This document shows, in pieces, positions 38,766 to 47,846 of a stretch of DNA of 64,000 nucleotides. Within the stretch, counting starts at the first letter, position 1. Every line of letters starts with the position of its first letter. The stretch comes from Sphingomonas corticis (GTDB lineage: Bacteria; Pseudomonadota; Alphaproteobacteria; Sphingomonadales; Sphingomonadaceae), in the NCBI RefSeq assembly GCF_012035195.1, contig NZ_JAAVJH010000001.1:1-64000 (forward strand). The letters run 5' to 3'. The notes beneath the pieces are model-generated. The model had not been told where the DNA came from. It worked only from the letters and a program-made list of their open reading frames with translations, and made no database searches. Both the position numbers and the translations under genes were made by a program.

Positions 38766-41530
38766 CCCAGCCGCGACAGTGCCGCGGCGAAGCGGTCCGC
38801 GTCGGCTGCCTTCTCCGCGTGATCGGCGCGCGCCTTCTCCACCGCTTCCGGCTTGGCGCGCTCGACGAAGCTGGCGTTGCCGAGACGGCCGGCGAGCGCG
38901 TCGCGCTCCTTCTGTGCCGCCGCCAGCGCCTTGGTGAGGCGCGCGCGCTCGGCGTCGAGGTCGATGACGCCTTCCAGCGCGAGCGCAAAGGTCTGCGCCT
39001 TCCACAGGATCGGCGCGCGCGCGCCTTCCGCCTCGTCGGGAACCAGCGTGACGCGGGCGAGCCGCTCGACATAGGGAGCGATCGTCGCGGGGACGCTGCC
39101 GGTACCGGTGTGGAGCGCGATCCGCGCGCCGGGCGGCACGTTCAGCTCGGCGCGCGCGGCGCGGACGTTCTCGATGAGGTCGATGAGGCCGGCGACCTCC
39201 TGCTGCGCCGCCGGATCGAGCGCGCGCGCGTCGGGCTGTGGCCAGTGCGCGACGATCAGGTCGTGCTCGCGGGCCGCGAGCGCGTGCCACAATTCCTCCG
39301 TGATGAAGGGCATGAAGGGGTGGAGCAGGACAAGGATCTGGTCGAGCACCCAGCCCGCCACCGCCTTCGTCTCGGAGTCGATCGACCCTCTCTCGTCGCC
39401 GCTCAGGACGGGCTTTATCAGTTCGAGATACCAGTCGCAGAAGCGCGACCAGACGAACTGGTAGATGGCGTTGGCCGCCGCATCGAAGCGATAGTCGGCA
39501 AGCGCGAGGTCGACCGCCTGCACTGTCGCGACGGTCTCCGCGACGATCCACTTGTTGACCGCGGACGTGGCGGCGGGCGGCTCCAGCGTCTCCGATCCGC
39601 CGATCCCGTTGGCCTGCGCGAAGCGGCTGGCGTTCCACAGCTTCGTCGCGAAGTTGCGGTATCCCTCGACGCGCCGCTCATCCATCTTGATGTCGCGGCC
39701 CTGGCTCTCCATCGCCGCCATGAAGAAGCGCAGCGCGTCCGCGCCGTAGCGGTCGATCAGGCCGAGCGGGTCGACGGTGTTGCCCTTGGACTTGGACATC
39801 TTCGCCCCGTCCGCCGCGCGCACCAGCCCGTGGAGGTAGAGCGTGCGGAACGGCACGTCCTTCATGAAGTGCAGGCCCTGCATCATCATGCGGGCATCCC
39901 AGAAGAAGAGGATGTCGAAGCCGGAGACGAGGACGTCGTTGGGGTAGCGGCCGGCGAGCTGCGGCGCGCGCGTGCCCTCGCCGCCGTTCGTGCTGAGCGA
40001 AGTCGAAGCACGTGCGTCGGGCGCTGCGCCATTGGCATGTCCTTCGACTTCGCTCAGGACGAACGGATCGTTTTGGGCATCCGGCCAGCCCAGCGTCGCG
40101 AAGGGCCACAACGCGCTGGAGAACCAGGTGTCCAGCACGTCCTCGTCCTGCCGCAAGGCGACGCCTTCGCCCGCCTGCGCCTGGGCCTCTTCCTGCGTCA
40201 GCGCGACGAAGATGCGGCCGTCCTCGGCGAACCACGCGGGGATGCGGTGGCCCCACCACAGCTGCCGCGACACGCACCACGGCTGGATGTTCTTCATCCA
40301 GTTGAAGAAGGTCTTCTCCCACGTCTTCGGCACGATCCGGATCGCGCCCGATCGCACCGCCTCGATCGCGGGCTTCGCCAGCGTGGCGGCGTCGACGTAC
40401 CATTGGTCGGTCAGCCACGGCTCGATCACCACGCCGGAGCGGTCGCCGAACGGCGTCTGGATGGTGCGCGGCTCGCTGTCGTGTTCGGCACCGTCCTTGT
40501 CGACGTGGGGCACCAGCACGCCCTCCGCCTTCAACCGCGTCACGACCGCGGCACGCGCGTCGGCGGTGGACAGGCCGAGGAACTCGGGCGGGATCAGCCC
40601 GTCGGCGGTTTGCACCACGCGCGCCTTCGCATCGAGCATGTTGAGCATCTCGCCCGCCTTCATGCCGGCGCGCCTGCCCACCTCGAAATCGTTGAAGTCG
40701 TGGCCCGGCGTGATCTTCACCGCGCCGGAGCCGAGCGCCGGATCGGCGTGCTCGTCCGCCACGATCGGGATCAGGCGGCCGGTGATCGGCAGCCGCACGT
40801 CCCGCCCGACCAGGGCGGCGTAGCGCGCGTCGTCGGGATGCACCGCGACCGCCATGTCGGCCAGCATCGTCTCCGGCCGCGTCGTCGCCACTTCGATATG
40901 GCCGGAGCCGTCGGCCAGCGGGTAGCGCAGCTTCCAGAAATGGCCGCGCACCTCGCGCGTCTCGACCTCCAGGTCGCTGATCGCGGTGCCGAGGCCCGGG
41001 TCCCAGTTGACCAGCCGCTTGTCGCGGTAGAGCAGGCCCTCCTTGTGAAGATCGACGAAGACCTTCAGCACCGCGGCGCTGAAGCCCTCGTCCATCGTGA
41101 AGCGCTCGTTCGCCCAGTCCATCGAGCAGCCCAGCCGCCGGAGCTGGCCGGTGATCTGCCCGCCGCTCTCCGCCTTCCACGTCCACACCTTGTCGACGAA
41201 TTCGTCGCGGGTGAAGTCGGTGCGCTTCTGCTGCGACAGCGCCATCTGCCGTTCCACCACCATCTGGGTCGCGATGCCGGCATGGTCGGTGCCGACGACC
41301 CACAGCGCATCCTTGCCCTTCAGCCGGGCGTGGCGCGTCAGGATGTCCTGCAGCGTGTTGTCGAGCGCGTGGCCGATATGGAGGCTGCCGGTCACGTTGG
41401 GCGGCGGGTTGACGATCGTCCACGGCTCCGCCCCCGGCCGGTCGGGACGGAACAGGCCGTTCTCCTCCCAATGCGCGTACCAGCGCGATTCGATGGCGGC
41501 GGGATTGAAGGTTTTCGGCAGCTCGGTCAT
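38762..41530 (-). CDS. valS: Valine-tRNA ligase ValS
   Basis: A 922-residue class I aminoacyl-tRNA synthetase: [20 protein letters not shown] (HIGH motif, about residues 38-57), the editing domain about 200-330, [16 protein letters not shown] (KMSKS, about 580), the anticodon-binding domain about 650-800 and a C-terminal coiled coil (about 860-920, rich in Ala/Lys/Glu). It charges tRNA-Val. Between GWPDAQND and [13 protein letters not shown] an extra segment of about 30 residues is encoded by a palindromic repeat (39984-40066) inserted in frame; neighbouring catalytic sequence is intact, so the enzyme should still work. Confidence 0.96.
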   Translation of the reverse strand: MTELPKTFNPAAIESRWYAHWEENGLFRPDRPGAEPWTIVNPPPNVTGSLHIGHALDNTLQDILTRHARLKGKDALWVVGTDHAGIATQMVVERQMALSQQKRTDFTRDEFVDKVWTWKAESGGQITGQLRRLGCSMDWANERFTMDEGFSAAVLKVFVDLHKEGLLYRDKRLVNWDPGLGTAISDLEVETREVRGHFWKLRYPLADGSGHIEVATTRPETMLADMAVAVHPDDARYAALVGRDVRLPITGRLIPIVADEHADPALGSGAVKITPGHDFNDFEVGRRAGMKAGEMLNMLDAKARVVQTADGLIPPEFLGLSTADARAAVVTRLKAEGVLVPHVDKDGAEHDSEPRTIQTPFGDRSGVVIEPWLTDQWYVDAATLAKPAIEAVRSGAIRIVPKTWEKTFFNWMKNIQPWCVSRQLWWGHRIPAWFAEDGRIFVALTQEEAQAQAGEGVALRQDEDVLDTWFSSALWPFATLGWPDAQNDPFVLSEVEGHANGAAPDARASTSLSTNGGEGTRAPQLAGRYPNDVLVSGFDILFFWDARMMMQGLHFMKDVPFRTLYLHGLVRAADGAKMSKSKGNTVDPLGLIDRYGADALRFFMAAMESQGRDIKMDERRVEGYRNFATKLWNASRFAQANGIGGSETLEPPAATSAVNKWIVAETVATVQAVDLALADYRFDAAANAIYQFVWSRFCDWYLELIKPVLSGDERGSIDSETKAVAGWVLDQILVLLHPFMPFITEELWHALAAREHDLIVAHWPQPDARALDPAAQQEVAGLIDLIENVRAARAELNVPPGARIALHTGTGSVPATIAPYVERLARVTLVPDEAEGARAPILWKAQTFALALEGVIDLDAERARLTKALAAAQKERDALAGRLGNASFVERAKPEAVEKARADHAEKAADADRFAAALSRLG
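39984..40066. repeat. Palindromic repeat inserted inside valS
   Basis: An 83-base inverted repeat with arms CCGTTCGTGCTGAGCGAAGT.. and its reverse complement ..CTTCGCTCAGGACGAACGG. A second copy lies at 41571-41640, between genes. On the coding strand it is read as [20 protein letters not shown] and STSLSTNG, a peptide unrelated to ValRS. The reading frame is kept. Confidence 0.85.
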
Positions 41531-41570
41531 GCGCGGGTCCTTAGCCAGAACGACGGGGCACGCACCACCC

Positions 41571-41640
41571 CCGTTCAGCCTGAGCGAAGTCGAAGGCCAA
41601 GCACCGGCGCATGTGCTTCGACTTCGCTCAGCACGAACGG
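41571..41640. repeat. Second copy of the valS palindromic repeat, intergenic
   Basis: A 70-base inverted repeat with arms CCGTTCAGCCTGAGCGAAGT.. and ..TTCGACTTCGCTCAGCACGA followed by ACGG. It shares the GAGCGAAGTCGAAG core and the CCGTTC/GAACGG ends with the copy in valS. It lies between the S9 peptidase stop and the valS start and could form a strong hairpin in RNA; no T tract follows. Confidence 0.85.
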
Positions 41641-41641
41641 A

Positions 41642-43666
41642 TCAATTTGCCCCCTTGGTCCAGCGGTCCATCCAGCCGATCACCTCGGCGTACCATTGCC
41701 GCGAGTTCCTGGGCTTCAGCACCCAATGGTTCTCGTTGGGGAAGACGAGCAGGCGCGAGGGCACGTCGCGGCGCTGGAGCGCGGTGAAGGCGGCGAGGCC
41801 CTGCGTGTAGGGGATGCGGAAGTCCTTCTCGCCGGTGATGACCAGCTGCGGCGTTTTCCATTTCGCGACGTGGTTGACGGGGTTCCACTTCTCGAAGGCG
41901 GCGGGATCCTCGTGATAGGCCTTGCCGCCGTGTTCCCACTCGTCGAACCACAATTCCTCGGTCTCGTACGCCATGGCGCGGGCGTCGAAGACGCCGTCGT
42001 GCTGGACGATGCACCGGAAGCGGTCGGGCCATTTCCCCTCGATCCAGTTCATCATGTAGCCGCCGTAGCTGGCGCCGAGCGCGCAGGCGTTGTCGCCGTC
42101 GAGCCACGTGAACTTCGCCGTCGCGGCGGCCAGGCCCTTCTGCAGGTCCTCCAGCGGCCAGCCGCCCCAATTGTCGCGGATCGCGTCGGTGAAGCGCTGG
42201 CCGTAGCCGGTGGACCCGTGGAAATCGACCGCGACCAGGCCGTAGCCCGCGCCCGCGAACACCGCCGGATTCCAGCGATACGACCAGCTGTTGTTGCTCG
42301 ACCCCTGCGGGCCGCCGTGGACCATGAAGGCGATCGGCACCTTGCCGGTCGATCCGTAGGGCTTCACCGCATAGCCGTGCACGGTGTCATTGTTGGCGCC
42401 GGTGAAGGCGAAGCGCTCCACCGCCGGCATGTCGATCCCGGCGAGCTTCGCGGCGTTGACGCTGGTGAGGCGCTGCGGCGCGCCGGCCGCGATGCGGTAG
42501 AAGTCGGCCGGGGCGGTCAGGCTGTCGATCGCGACGACCGGACCGCGCGCGCCCACGGCGACCGCACCGACATGGCCTTCCTGCGTCAGCCGCGTCACCG
42601 CGCCGCTCTGCGCGTCGACGCGCCACAGCGGCACTTCCTGCGTATCTTCCGCCGTGACGTACAGGCTCTTCGAATCGGGTGCCCAGGCGATCGAGCCGAC
42701 CGAGCGGTCCCACCGCTCGGTCAGCGACACCGCGCGGCCCGTGGCGAGGTCGCGGATCGTCAGCACGTAGCGGTCCGCCTCGTAGCCGGGGCGGCGCATG
42801 GCGAGATAGGCGAGGCGGCGCCCGTCGGGCGAGACGCTGGGCTGCGTGTCGGTGGCGTCGTTGGCGTCGGTGAGATTCACCGGCGGCGCGGAGCCGTCCG
42901 CGGGCGCGGAGAAGATGTCGAGGTTGGTCGAGAGCGGCTCGATCCGCCCCGCCTCGCGCAGCGCGAAATAGACGGTGCGGCCGTCCGCGCTCCAGCTCAC
43001 TTCCTCCGCGCCGCCGAACGGCTTGGACGGCGTATCGCCCACCAGCCCGCCGGTGATCGCGACGCCGTTGCCGCGCGCGCCGCCGGCGCCGAGCGGCAGC
43101 ACGAACAGCTGCGAGCGGTTGCCGTCCGCCCAGCTATCCCAATGGCGCACGAACAGCCGGTCGTAGGTGCGGCCCGATCCCGCGTCCGCCGCCTTCTTCT
43201 CCATCGGCGGCTCCAGACTGGGCGCGCCGGGGCGGCGATCCGCCCACACGACCAGCCGGTCCCCCGTGGGCGCGACCTTGAAGCCGTTGAAGCCGCCCTT
43301 GAAATCGGTCAGCCGCCGCGGCGTGCCGCCGGTGACCGGCACGGACCAGATCGCGTCCTCCGCGCTGAAATAGACGGTGGTGCCGACGATCTGCGGGTCG
43401 TTCTCGTCGACCTGCGGATCGGCCGCGAGCTTCGCGGGCGGCGCGCCGGGCTTCGTCAGATCGAGCCGCCACAGATCGAAGCGGCCGCGATCCGCGGCAA
43501 GATCGGTCTCGCGCTGCGCCCACACCAGCCAGCGCCCGTCCGCCGACAGGGCGGGCGCGCCGATGCGGCTCAGCATCGTCACGTCCTCAATGGTCAGCTG
43601 GCGGGCGGCGGCAGGAGCCGAGGCGGCGGCGATCGCGAGGAGACTCGCGGCGAGAAGGGTCTTCAT
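41642..43666 (-). CDS. S9 family peptidase (dipeptidyl/acylaminoacyl type)
   Basis: A 674-residue exported serine peptidase: signal peptide (about 1-22), a beta-propeller region (about 25-410) with repeated GRRLAYLAMRRP and SPDGR type blades, then the alpha/beta-hydrolase domain. Catalytic Ser is in ALGASYGGYMMNWI (about 524), Asp in GEKDFRIPYTQG (about 608) and His in FPNENHWVLKPRN (about 640). It cleaves short peptides, probably in the periplasm. The palindromic repeat lies just past its stop. Confidence 0.93.
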   Translation of the reverse strand: MKTLLAASLLAIAAASAPAAARQLTIEDVTMLSRIGAPALSADGRWLVWAQRETDLAADRGRFDLWRLDLTKPGAPPAKLAADPQVDENDPQIVGTTVYFSAEDAIWSVPVTGGTPRRLTDFKGGFNGFKVAPTGDRLVVWADRRPGAPSLEPPMEKKAADAGSGRTYDRLFVRHWDSWADGNRSQLFVLPLGAGGARGNGVAITGGLVGDTPSKPFGGAEEVSWSADGRTVYFALREAGRIEPLSTNLDIFSAPADGSAPPVNLTDANDATDTQPSVSPDGRRLAYLAMRRPGYEADRYVLTIRDLATGRAVSLTERWDRSVGSIAWAPDSKSLYVTAEDTQEVPLWRVDAQSGAVTRLTQEGHVGAVAVGARGPVVAIDSLTAPADFYRIAAGAPQRLTSVNAAKLAGIDMPAVERFAFTGANNDTVHGYAVKPYGSTGKVPIAFMVHGGPQGSSNNSWSYRWNPAVFAGAGYGLVAVDFHGSTGYGQRFTDAIRDNWGGWPLEDLQKGLAAATAKFTWLDGDNACALGASYGGYMMNWIEGKWPDRFRCIVQHDGVFDARAMAYETEELWFDEWEHGGKAYHEDPAAFEKWNPVNHVAKWKTPQLVITGEKDFRIPYTQGLAAFTALQRRDVPSRLLVFPNENHWVLKPRNSRQWYAEVIGWMDRWTKGAN

Positions 43667-43736
43667 CGCCGGAACAAAGCAGATCGTCGCGCGCGAAACA
43701 ATCGACGCGACGGCGCAAAACCGCGCGGGGCGGCGA

Positions 43737-44288
43737 TCAGCCGCGGTTGGTGATCCGCGCGATCTCCCGCGCGACCATGTCCTCGACCAGGCCGGGCAGG
43801 TGCGCGTCGAGCCAGTCGCTCAGCATTGGGCGGAGCATGTCGCGCACCAGCCCCTCCAGCGTGCCGTCGGTGCCCGGTTCCGGCCGGACGACCAGCCGCG
43901 ACAGCGCGCCGAGCGCGTCGCGGGTCGCCTCCGCCGTGGCGGACGAGACGCCGGCGGCGAGCGGGGCCGCGGGAGCGGCGGCAGCCGAAGGAGGGGGAGA
44001 CGGAGCGGGCGAAGCCGGAGCGGGGGGCGCGTGGTCGAAGGGCGGCGCAGCGACCGGAGCTGCGCGCTCGGCGGCCGGGGACGGCGCCTCGGCGGGAGCG
44101 AGCGGCTGGCGCAGCTCGAGGATCTCCTCGCGGTCGGTCCGCAGACCGGCGTCATCGTCGACCGGCGCAGCGGGCGCGGGGCGCGGCGACATGCGGCGCG
44201 GCGGCCCCTGCGTCTCGCCCTCCTTGATGACCCGCTTGATCGAGGCGAGGATGTCTTCCATCGACGGTTCGGCGCTCATATCGCCCAT
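43737..44288 (-). CDS. PopZ-like DUF2497 protein
   Basis: A 183-residue protein with the PopZ/DUF2497 layout: a conserved N-terminal helix PSMEDILASIKRVIKEG, a long Pro/Ala-rich low-complexity middle (about 30-120) and a conserved C-terminal helical region (LEGLVRDMLRPMLSDWLDAH then LPGLVEDMVAREIARIT). In Caulobacter PopZ self-assembles at the cell pole and anchors the chromosome origin and signalling proteins. ATG 44288 and ATG 44279 are both possible starts. Located between the S9 peptidase and TolC genes on the same strand. Confidence 0.88.
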   Translation of the reverse strand: MGDMSAEPSMEDILASIKRVIKEGETQGPPRRMSPRPAPAAPVDDDAGLRTDREEILELRQPLAPAEAPSPAAERAAPVAAPPFDHAPPAPASPAPSPPPSAAAAPAAPLAAGVSSATAEATRDALGALSRLVVRPEPGTDGTLEGLVRDMLRPMLSDWLDAHLPGLVEDMVAREIARITNRG

Positions 44289-44362
44289 GTGCGACCTTCC
44301 TCCAACGCCCGCTTCCCCAACGGCTTGGCCAACGATGTGCCGGGCGCGACCGAAGAACGGCA

Positions 44363-45889
44363 TCACGGACGCGGCCGGTCAATTCCTGTCGTCAAGGCGG
44401 GGCTTCTGTCAACATCGCTCTCCAACGCGGGGTCGAGCGGACGGGTGACGGTGGCGTCCTGCGCGGGCAAAGCGGCGGTCGTCGGCGCGATCGGCTGCGG
44501 CGCGGGGTTGCTGTTGTAATCCGACCAGCTGCGGCGCACGCGACGGTAGTTGACCGCGGGATCGTACAGCGGACCGCCGTCGAGCCCCAGGTCCTCCGCC
44601 TCCGCCTTGCCCATCGCGGCAAGGAGCGAGAAGCCCGCGACATAGGCGTCGCGCCGCGCCGTCACCAGCGTCACCTGGCTGTTCAGCAGTTCCTGCTCCG
44701 CGTTGAGGATGTCGAGCACGGTGCGGGTGCCGACGCTGTTCTCCGCGCGGACGCCCTCCAGGCTCAGCTTGTTCGCCGCCACGGCGGCCTCCGCCGAGGC
44801 GATCACCTCCTGCGAGGAGCGCCAGATGGCGAAGGCGGAGCGCGCGTTCGCCACCACCTGACGCTCGGTCGCGGTGGCCTGCTCGATCGCCTGGCCGCGC
44901 AGCTCCTGCGCCTGGCGGATCTGCGCGCCGGGGCGTCCGCCCTGGAACAGCGGCAGGCTGAGCTGCACGCCCGCGGCAGTGGTATTGCCGCTCTGCCCGA
45001 TGCCGAGGCCGGCGCCCGAACCCTGGCCCAGGCTACCGAGATAGTTGAAGTAATTCTGCGTTAGTCCGACGCCGACCTGGGGATTGCGCGTGGCGCGGGC
45101 GGCGCGCACATCGTATTCGGTCGCGTCGCGTTGCCGCCGGGCGGCGATCAGCGCGGGATTGTCGTCCAGCGCGACCTCCACCGCCAGATCGGGTGCGGAG
45201 GGCAGGTTGGGCAGCGGCGGCGGCGGTTCCAGCGTGCCCGGCGGCGTGCCGACCAGGCGGACGTAATTCTCCCGGCTGGCGATCAGCGTCGCCTGCGCGC
45301 TCTGCAACTGCGCCTGGGCCAGCCGCAGCCGCGCTTCGGACTGGGCGACGTCGGTGCGCGTCACGTCGCCCACCTCGAACCGGTCGCGGCTGGCGCGCAG
45401 GTTGGTGTCCAGCACGCGCACGTTCTGCGTGTTGAGCGCCACGATCGCCTCGTCGCGCAGCACGTTGTTGTAGGCGGCGACCACGTCGGTGAACACCACC
45501 GCCTCCGTGTTGCGCAGGCCCGCCTGGCCGGCGAAGGCGCGCGTTTCCGCGGCGCGCACCGCGTTGCCGACGCGGCCGCCGGTCCACACCGGGACGGTCA
45601 CGCCGCCCTGGGCCTGGAACACCCGCTCCGCGGTGGTGAACGAATTGCCGCCGCGCACGAAATTGTCGTTCAGCGACCCGCTGACCTGCGCCGAGGGCAG
45701 GCCGTTGGCCCGCGCGATTGGCACGTTCTCGTCCTGCGCGCGCTGCGCCGCGCGCTGGCCAGTGAGCGTCGGATTGCCGTTATAGGCGCGCGCCAGCGCC
45801 TCGCGCAGCGTCTCCGCCGTCGCCGGCGCCGCCTGCAACGCCGCCGCCCCCGCCAGCAGCGCCGCCACCCCTCCCCCGATCCTGCGCAT
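44363..45889 (-). CDS. tolC: TolC family outer-membrane channel
   Basis: A 508-residue outer-membrane efflux protein: signal peptide (about 1-25, ending ATAE), then two repeated outer-membrane efflux (OEP) halves beginning LREALARAYNGNPTLTGQRA, with a long coiled-coil content and NSVGTRTVLDILNAEQELLN in the second half. TolC channels connect inner-membrane pumps or type I secretion systems to the exterior. The start ATG overlaps the Pcm-like stop by one base. Confidence 0.92.
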   Translation of the reverse strand: MRRIGGGVAALLAGAAALQAAPATAETLREALARAYNGNPTLTGQRAAQRAQDENVPIARANGLPSAQVSGSLNDNFVRGGNSFTTAERVFQAQGGVTVPVWTGGRVGNAVRAAETRAFAGQAGLRNTEAVVFTDVVAAYNNVLRDEAIVALNTQNVRVLDTNLRASRDRFEVGDVTRTDVAQSEARLRLAQAQLQSAQATLIASRENYVRLVGTPPGTLEPPPPLPNLPSAPDLAVEVALDDNPALIAARRQRDATEYDVRAARATRNPQVGVGLTQNYFNYLGSLGQGSGAGLGIGQSGNTTAAGVQLSLPLFQGGRPGAQIRQAQELRGQAIEQATATERQVVANARSAFAIWRSSQEVIASAEAAVAANKLSLEGVRAENSVGTRTVLDILNAEQELLNSQVTLVTARRDAYVAGFSLLAAMGKAEAEDLGLDGGPLYDPAVNYRRVRRSWSDYNSNPAPQPIAPTTAALPAQDATVTRPLDPALESDVDRSPALTTGIDRPRP

Positions 45890-46581
45890 CAGAAGGTGAA
45901 GGCCTTCGGTTTGGCGAAGCCGGGCAGGCGGACCGCGTCGATGTCGGCGAATGGTGCCAGCGCGGTCGCGCTGCCCGCGCGGCTGCCCGCGGCGAGGCGG
46001 CTGACGCCGCGCTCGACCAGCCCGCTGACGATGCGGCCATGCTCCGCCACCTGCGTCAGCAGCGCCTGCGGCAGTTCCTCGACCGCGCCGTCGACGATCA
46101 GCACGTCATAGGGCGCGCCCGCGGGATGGCCGTGCTCCAGCGCGCCTTCCACCACGGTCACGTTCGGCTCACCCGCCAGGGCGCCGCGCGCCTGTTCCGC
46201 CAGCGCCGGAAGCGATTCCACCGCCACCACCTCGCGCACGATCCGCGCCAACACGGCCGCGGTATAGCCGCCCGCCGCGCCGATCAGCAGCACGCGGTCG
46301 TCGGCGCGCAACCGCGCCTCCACCAGCAGCCGCGCGGTGGCCAGCGGCACGTTGGCGGCGCGCCCCTGCCCCAGCGGAACCGCGGTGTCGCGGTACGCCA
46401 TCGCCGCGGCCTCGGCCGGCACGAACCGCTCGCGCGGGACTTCCGCCATGGCCGCGATCACGCGCGTGTCGGTGACGGCGGTGGTGCGCAGCTGGCTGGC
46501 GACCATCGCCTGGCGCATGGCGGCGTAATCCACCGGGGCGGCCTGAGCGGAGGGAGAGCTCGCGGGCATGGGAGCGGTCAT
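45889..46581 (-). CDS. Protein-L-isoaspartate O-methyltransferase-like protein
   Basis: A 230-residue protein of the Pcm (PCMT) family: MVASQLRTTAVTDTRVIAAM, VPRERFVPAEAAAMAYRDTA and the SAM-binding VLLIGAAGGYTAAVLARIV (about 98-116). The usual Pcm loop D/E-x-G-x-G-x-G is altered to IGAAGGYTA, so methyltransferase activity is less certain than the fold. ATG 46581; an upstream in-frame extension to 46644 is unlikely. In sphingomonads this gene regularly precedes tolC, as here (TGATG overlap). Confidence 0.85.
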   Translation of the reverse strand: MTAPMPASSPSAQAAPVDYAAMRQAMVASQLRTTAVTDTRVIAAMAEVPRERFVPAEAAAMAYRDTAVPLGQGRAANVPLATARLLVEARLRADDRVLLIGAAGGYTAAVLARIVREVVAVESLPALAEQARGALAGEPNVTVVEGALEHGHPAGAPYDVLIVDGAVEELPQALLTQVAEHGRIVSGLVERGVSRLAAGSRAGSATALAPFADIDAVRLPGFAKPKAFTF

Positions 46582-46712
46582 CGAATTTCCTGCATCGTCA
46601 AGGCTTGGCACGAGTGTCTTGCTTATGCAACACACTTTCCGCATCGTCGCGTTCTATCGCGTCGGCGCGGCTTCGCCAACGGGGTGACGGTGCGGAAGCG
46701 GCGGGAGGACGA

Positions 46713-46786
46713 TGGAGGCCCGACCGGGAATCGAACCCGGGTGCAAGGATTTGCAGTCCTCTGCGTCACCACTCCGCCATCGGGCC
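46713..46786 (-). tRNA. tRNA-Cys (GCA)
   Basis: A 74-nucleotide cloverleaf on the minus strand: acceptor stem GGCCCGA/TCGGGCC, anticodon loop CTGCAAA with anticodon GCA, T arm CCGGGTTCGATTCCCGG, discriminator U, and an encoded CCA end (46715-46713). This is the tRNA that reads cysteine codons UGC and UGU. Confidence 0.97.
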
Positions 46787-46829
46787 TCGATGCGGTGTGG
46801 CAGGCCCTTGGCGGGCGGCGCGGCCAGCG

Positions 46830-47252
46830 TCAACCCCATGCGTCCCGCGCGAGCATCGCGACGAGCGGCCGGTCGACCGGCGGCATGGCGCGGCGGGCGA
46901 GGTCCGCGGGCGTCTCCCACGCCAGCGCGGATGCCGCCAGCGGGCGCGGTTCGCCCCGCCAGCGCGCCACGCGATAGAGCAGCATCAGCAGCGGACGCCC
47001 GGTCGCCGTCGCGTCCGTGGCGAAGCCCAGCGGCGTGCAGTCGACCGGATCGACGGCGATGTCGAGCTCCTCGGCGAGTTCGCGCGCCAGCGCCGCGGCG
47101 GGCCACTCGCCGGGATCGACCTTGCCGCCGGGAAACTCCCAGAGGCCCGCGTGCGCCTTCCCCTCGGGCCGCCGCTGCATCAGCCAGCGGTCGTCCCGCG
47201 GCAACGCGCCGGCGACCACCAGCAGCGGCGTCGACCAATCGTTAAGCGTCAT
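46830..47252 (-). CDS. mutT: MutT-type Nudix hydrolase (8-oxo-dGTP diphosphatase)
   Basis: A 140-residue Nudix protein. The Nudix box is GGKVDPGEWPAAALARELAE plus EL (about residues 42-63), and the N terminus PLLVVAGALPRDDRWLMQRR is typical of MutT. It hydrolyses 8-oxo-dGTP to prevent A:T to C:G mutation. Aspartate replaces the last Gly of the classic box (EELD for EEXG). Divergent from the first Flp pilin gene with 17 bases between starts. Confidence 0.9.
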   Translation of the reverse strand: MTLNDWSTPLLVVAGALPRDDRWLMQRRPEGKAHAGLWEFPGGKVDPGEWPAAALARELAEELDIAVDPVDCTPLGFATDATATGRPLLMLLYRVARWRGEPRPLAASALAWETPADLARRAMPPVDRPLVAMLARDAWG

Positions 47253-47269
47253 CGCGTATCCCCGCTCCC

Positions 47270-47467
47270 ATGCGTCCCCGCCGCCCCCGTCTCGTTCCGC
47301 TCCGTCGCCTGCTGCGCGATTCGCGCGGCGCCAGCGCGGTGGAATACGGACTGATCCTGGCGCTGGTGGTGCTGGTCAGCTTCGTCGCGCTGCTGGCGGT
47401 GGCACGCACCACCAACCGCATCTGGACGGACATGGACGAGAAGGTGCGCACCGCGTCCAATCAGTGA
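47270..47467 (+). CDS. Flp/Fap type IVb pilin 1
   Basis: A 65-residue Flp-type prepilin: a short basic leader (RPRRPRLVPLRRLLRDSR), the processing site G|ASAVEY and a hydrophobic helix EYGLILALVVLVSFVALLAV. The Glu-Tyr pair after the cleavage site is the Flp hallmark. It could be a tad pilus subunit or minor pilin. Its length and leader differ from the second pilin downstream. The tad assembly genes are not in this window. Confidence 0.85.
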   Translation: MRPRRPRLVPLRRLLRDSRGASAVEYGLILALVVLVSFVALLAVARTTNRIWTDMDEKVRTASNQ

Positions 47468-47589
47468 CGATCCGTTCACCTTCGCGTTTAAACCTTTGTC
47501 AATCCGGCCGACGTAACACGGTTCTCGCTGGATCCGGTCACACCGGCTTCGGCCGGGTAACTGAAGTTTCGAGTGCACTGGAGATCGAT

Positions 47590-47778
47590 ATGCAGAAGAT
47601 TCGCGCTTTCCTGAAGAACAGCAAGGGTGCCACCGCGATCGAGTACGGCCTGATCGCCGCGCTGATCGCCGTCGCCGCCATCGCCGCGATGCAGGGCCTG
47701 GGCAACCAGCTCAAGAGCACCTTCAACAAGACCAACAGCAGCATGAAGGCCGGCGTGGACGCCAGCGCGAACACCTGA
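47590..47778 (+). CDS. Flp/Fap type IVb pilin 2 (probable major pilin)
   Basis: A 62-residue Flp prepilin: KIRAFLKNSKGATAIEYGLI with cleavage at G|ATAIEYG, a hydrophobic helix and a short polar C terminus (NKTNSSMKAGVDASANT). ATG 47590 follows GGAGATCGAT. The strong terminator right behind it and the 122-base gap from the first pilin suggest its own promoter and high expression, as expected for a major pilus subunit. Confidence 0.92.
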   Translation: MQKIRAFLKNSKGATAIEYGLIAALIAVAAIAAMQGLGNQLKSTFNKTNSSMKAGVDASANT

Positions 47779-47803
47779 TCGCGCGGGTCCGCACGGACAC
47801 GGC

Positions 47804-47842
47804 AGGGGCGGCGGACCGAGGGTCCGCCGCCCCTTTCCTTTT
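47804..47842 (+). terminator. Rho-independent terminator after pilin 2
   Basis: Perfect 14-bp stem AGGGGCGGCGGACC / GGTCCGCCGCCCCT (47804-47817 and 47821-47834) with a GAG loop, followed by TTCCTTTT. It lies between the pilin and the convergent accA gene, whose stop is at 47847, and may also slow accA read-through. Confidence 0.9.
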
Positions 47843-47846
47843 GCCG

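Noticed and set aside
39984..41640. CRISPR-like repeats from two copies of a palindrome
   Set aside because: There are only two copies, 1.5 kb apart, one inside a gene; no regular spacers and no cas genes.
38510..43753. Very long plus-strand frame (about 1747 codons) across valS and the S9 peptidase
   Set aside because: It is antisense to two clear enzymes, with Arg/Gly/Ala-rich meaningless sequence.
46713..46786. Island attachment at tRNA-Cys
   Set aside because: No integrase and no repeated tRNA end are found within the window; the neighbouring genes are core.
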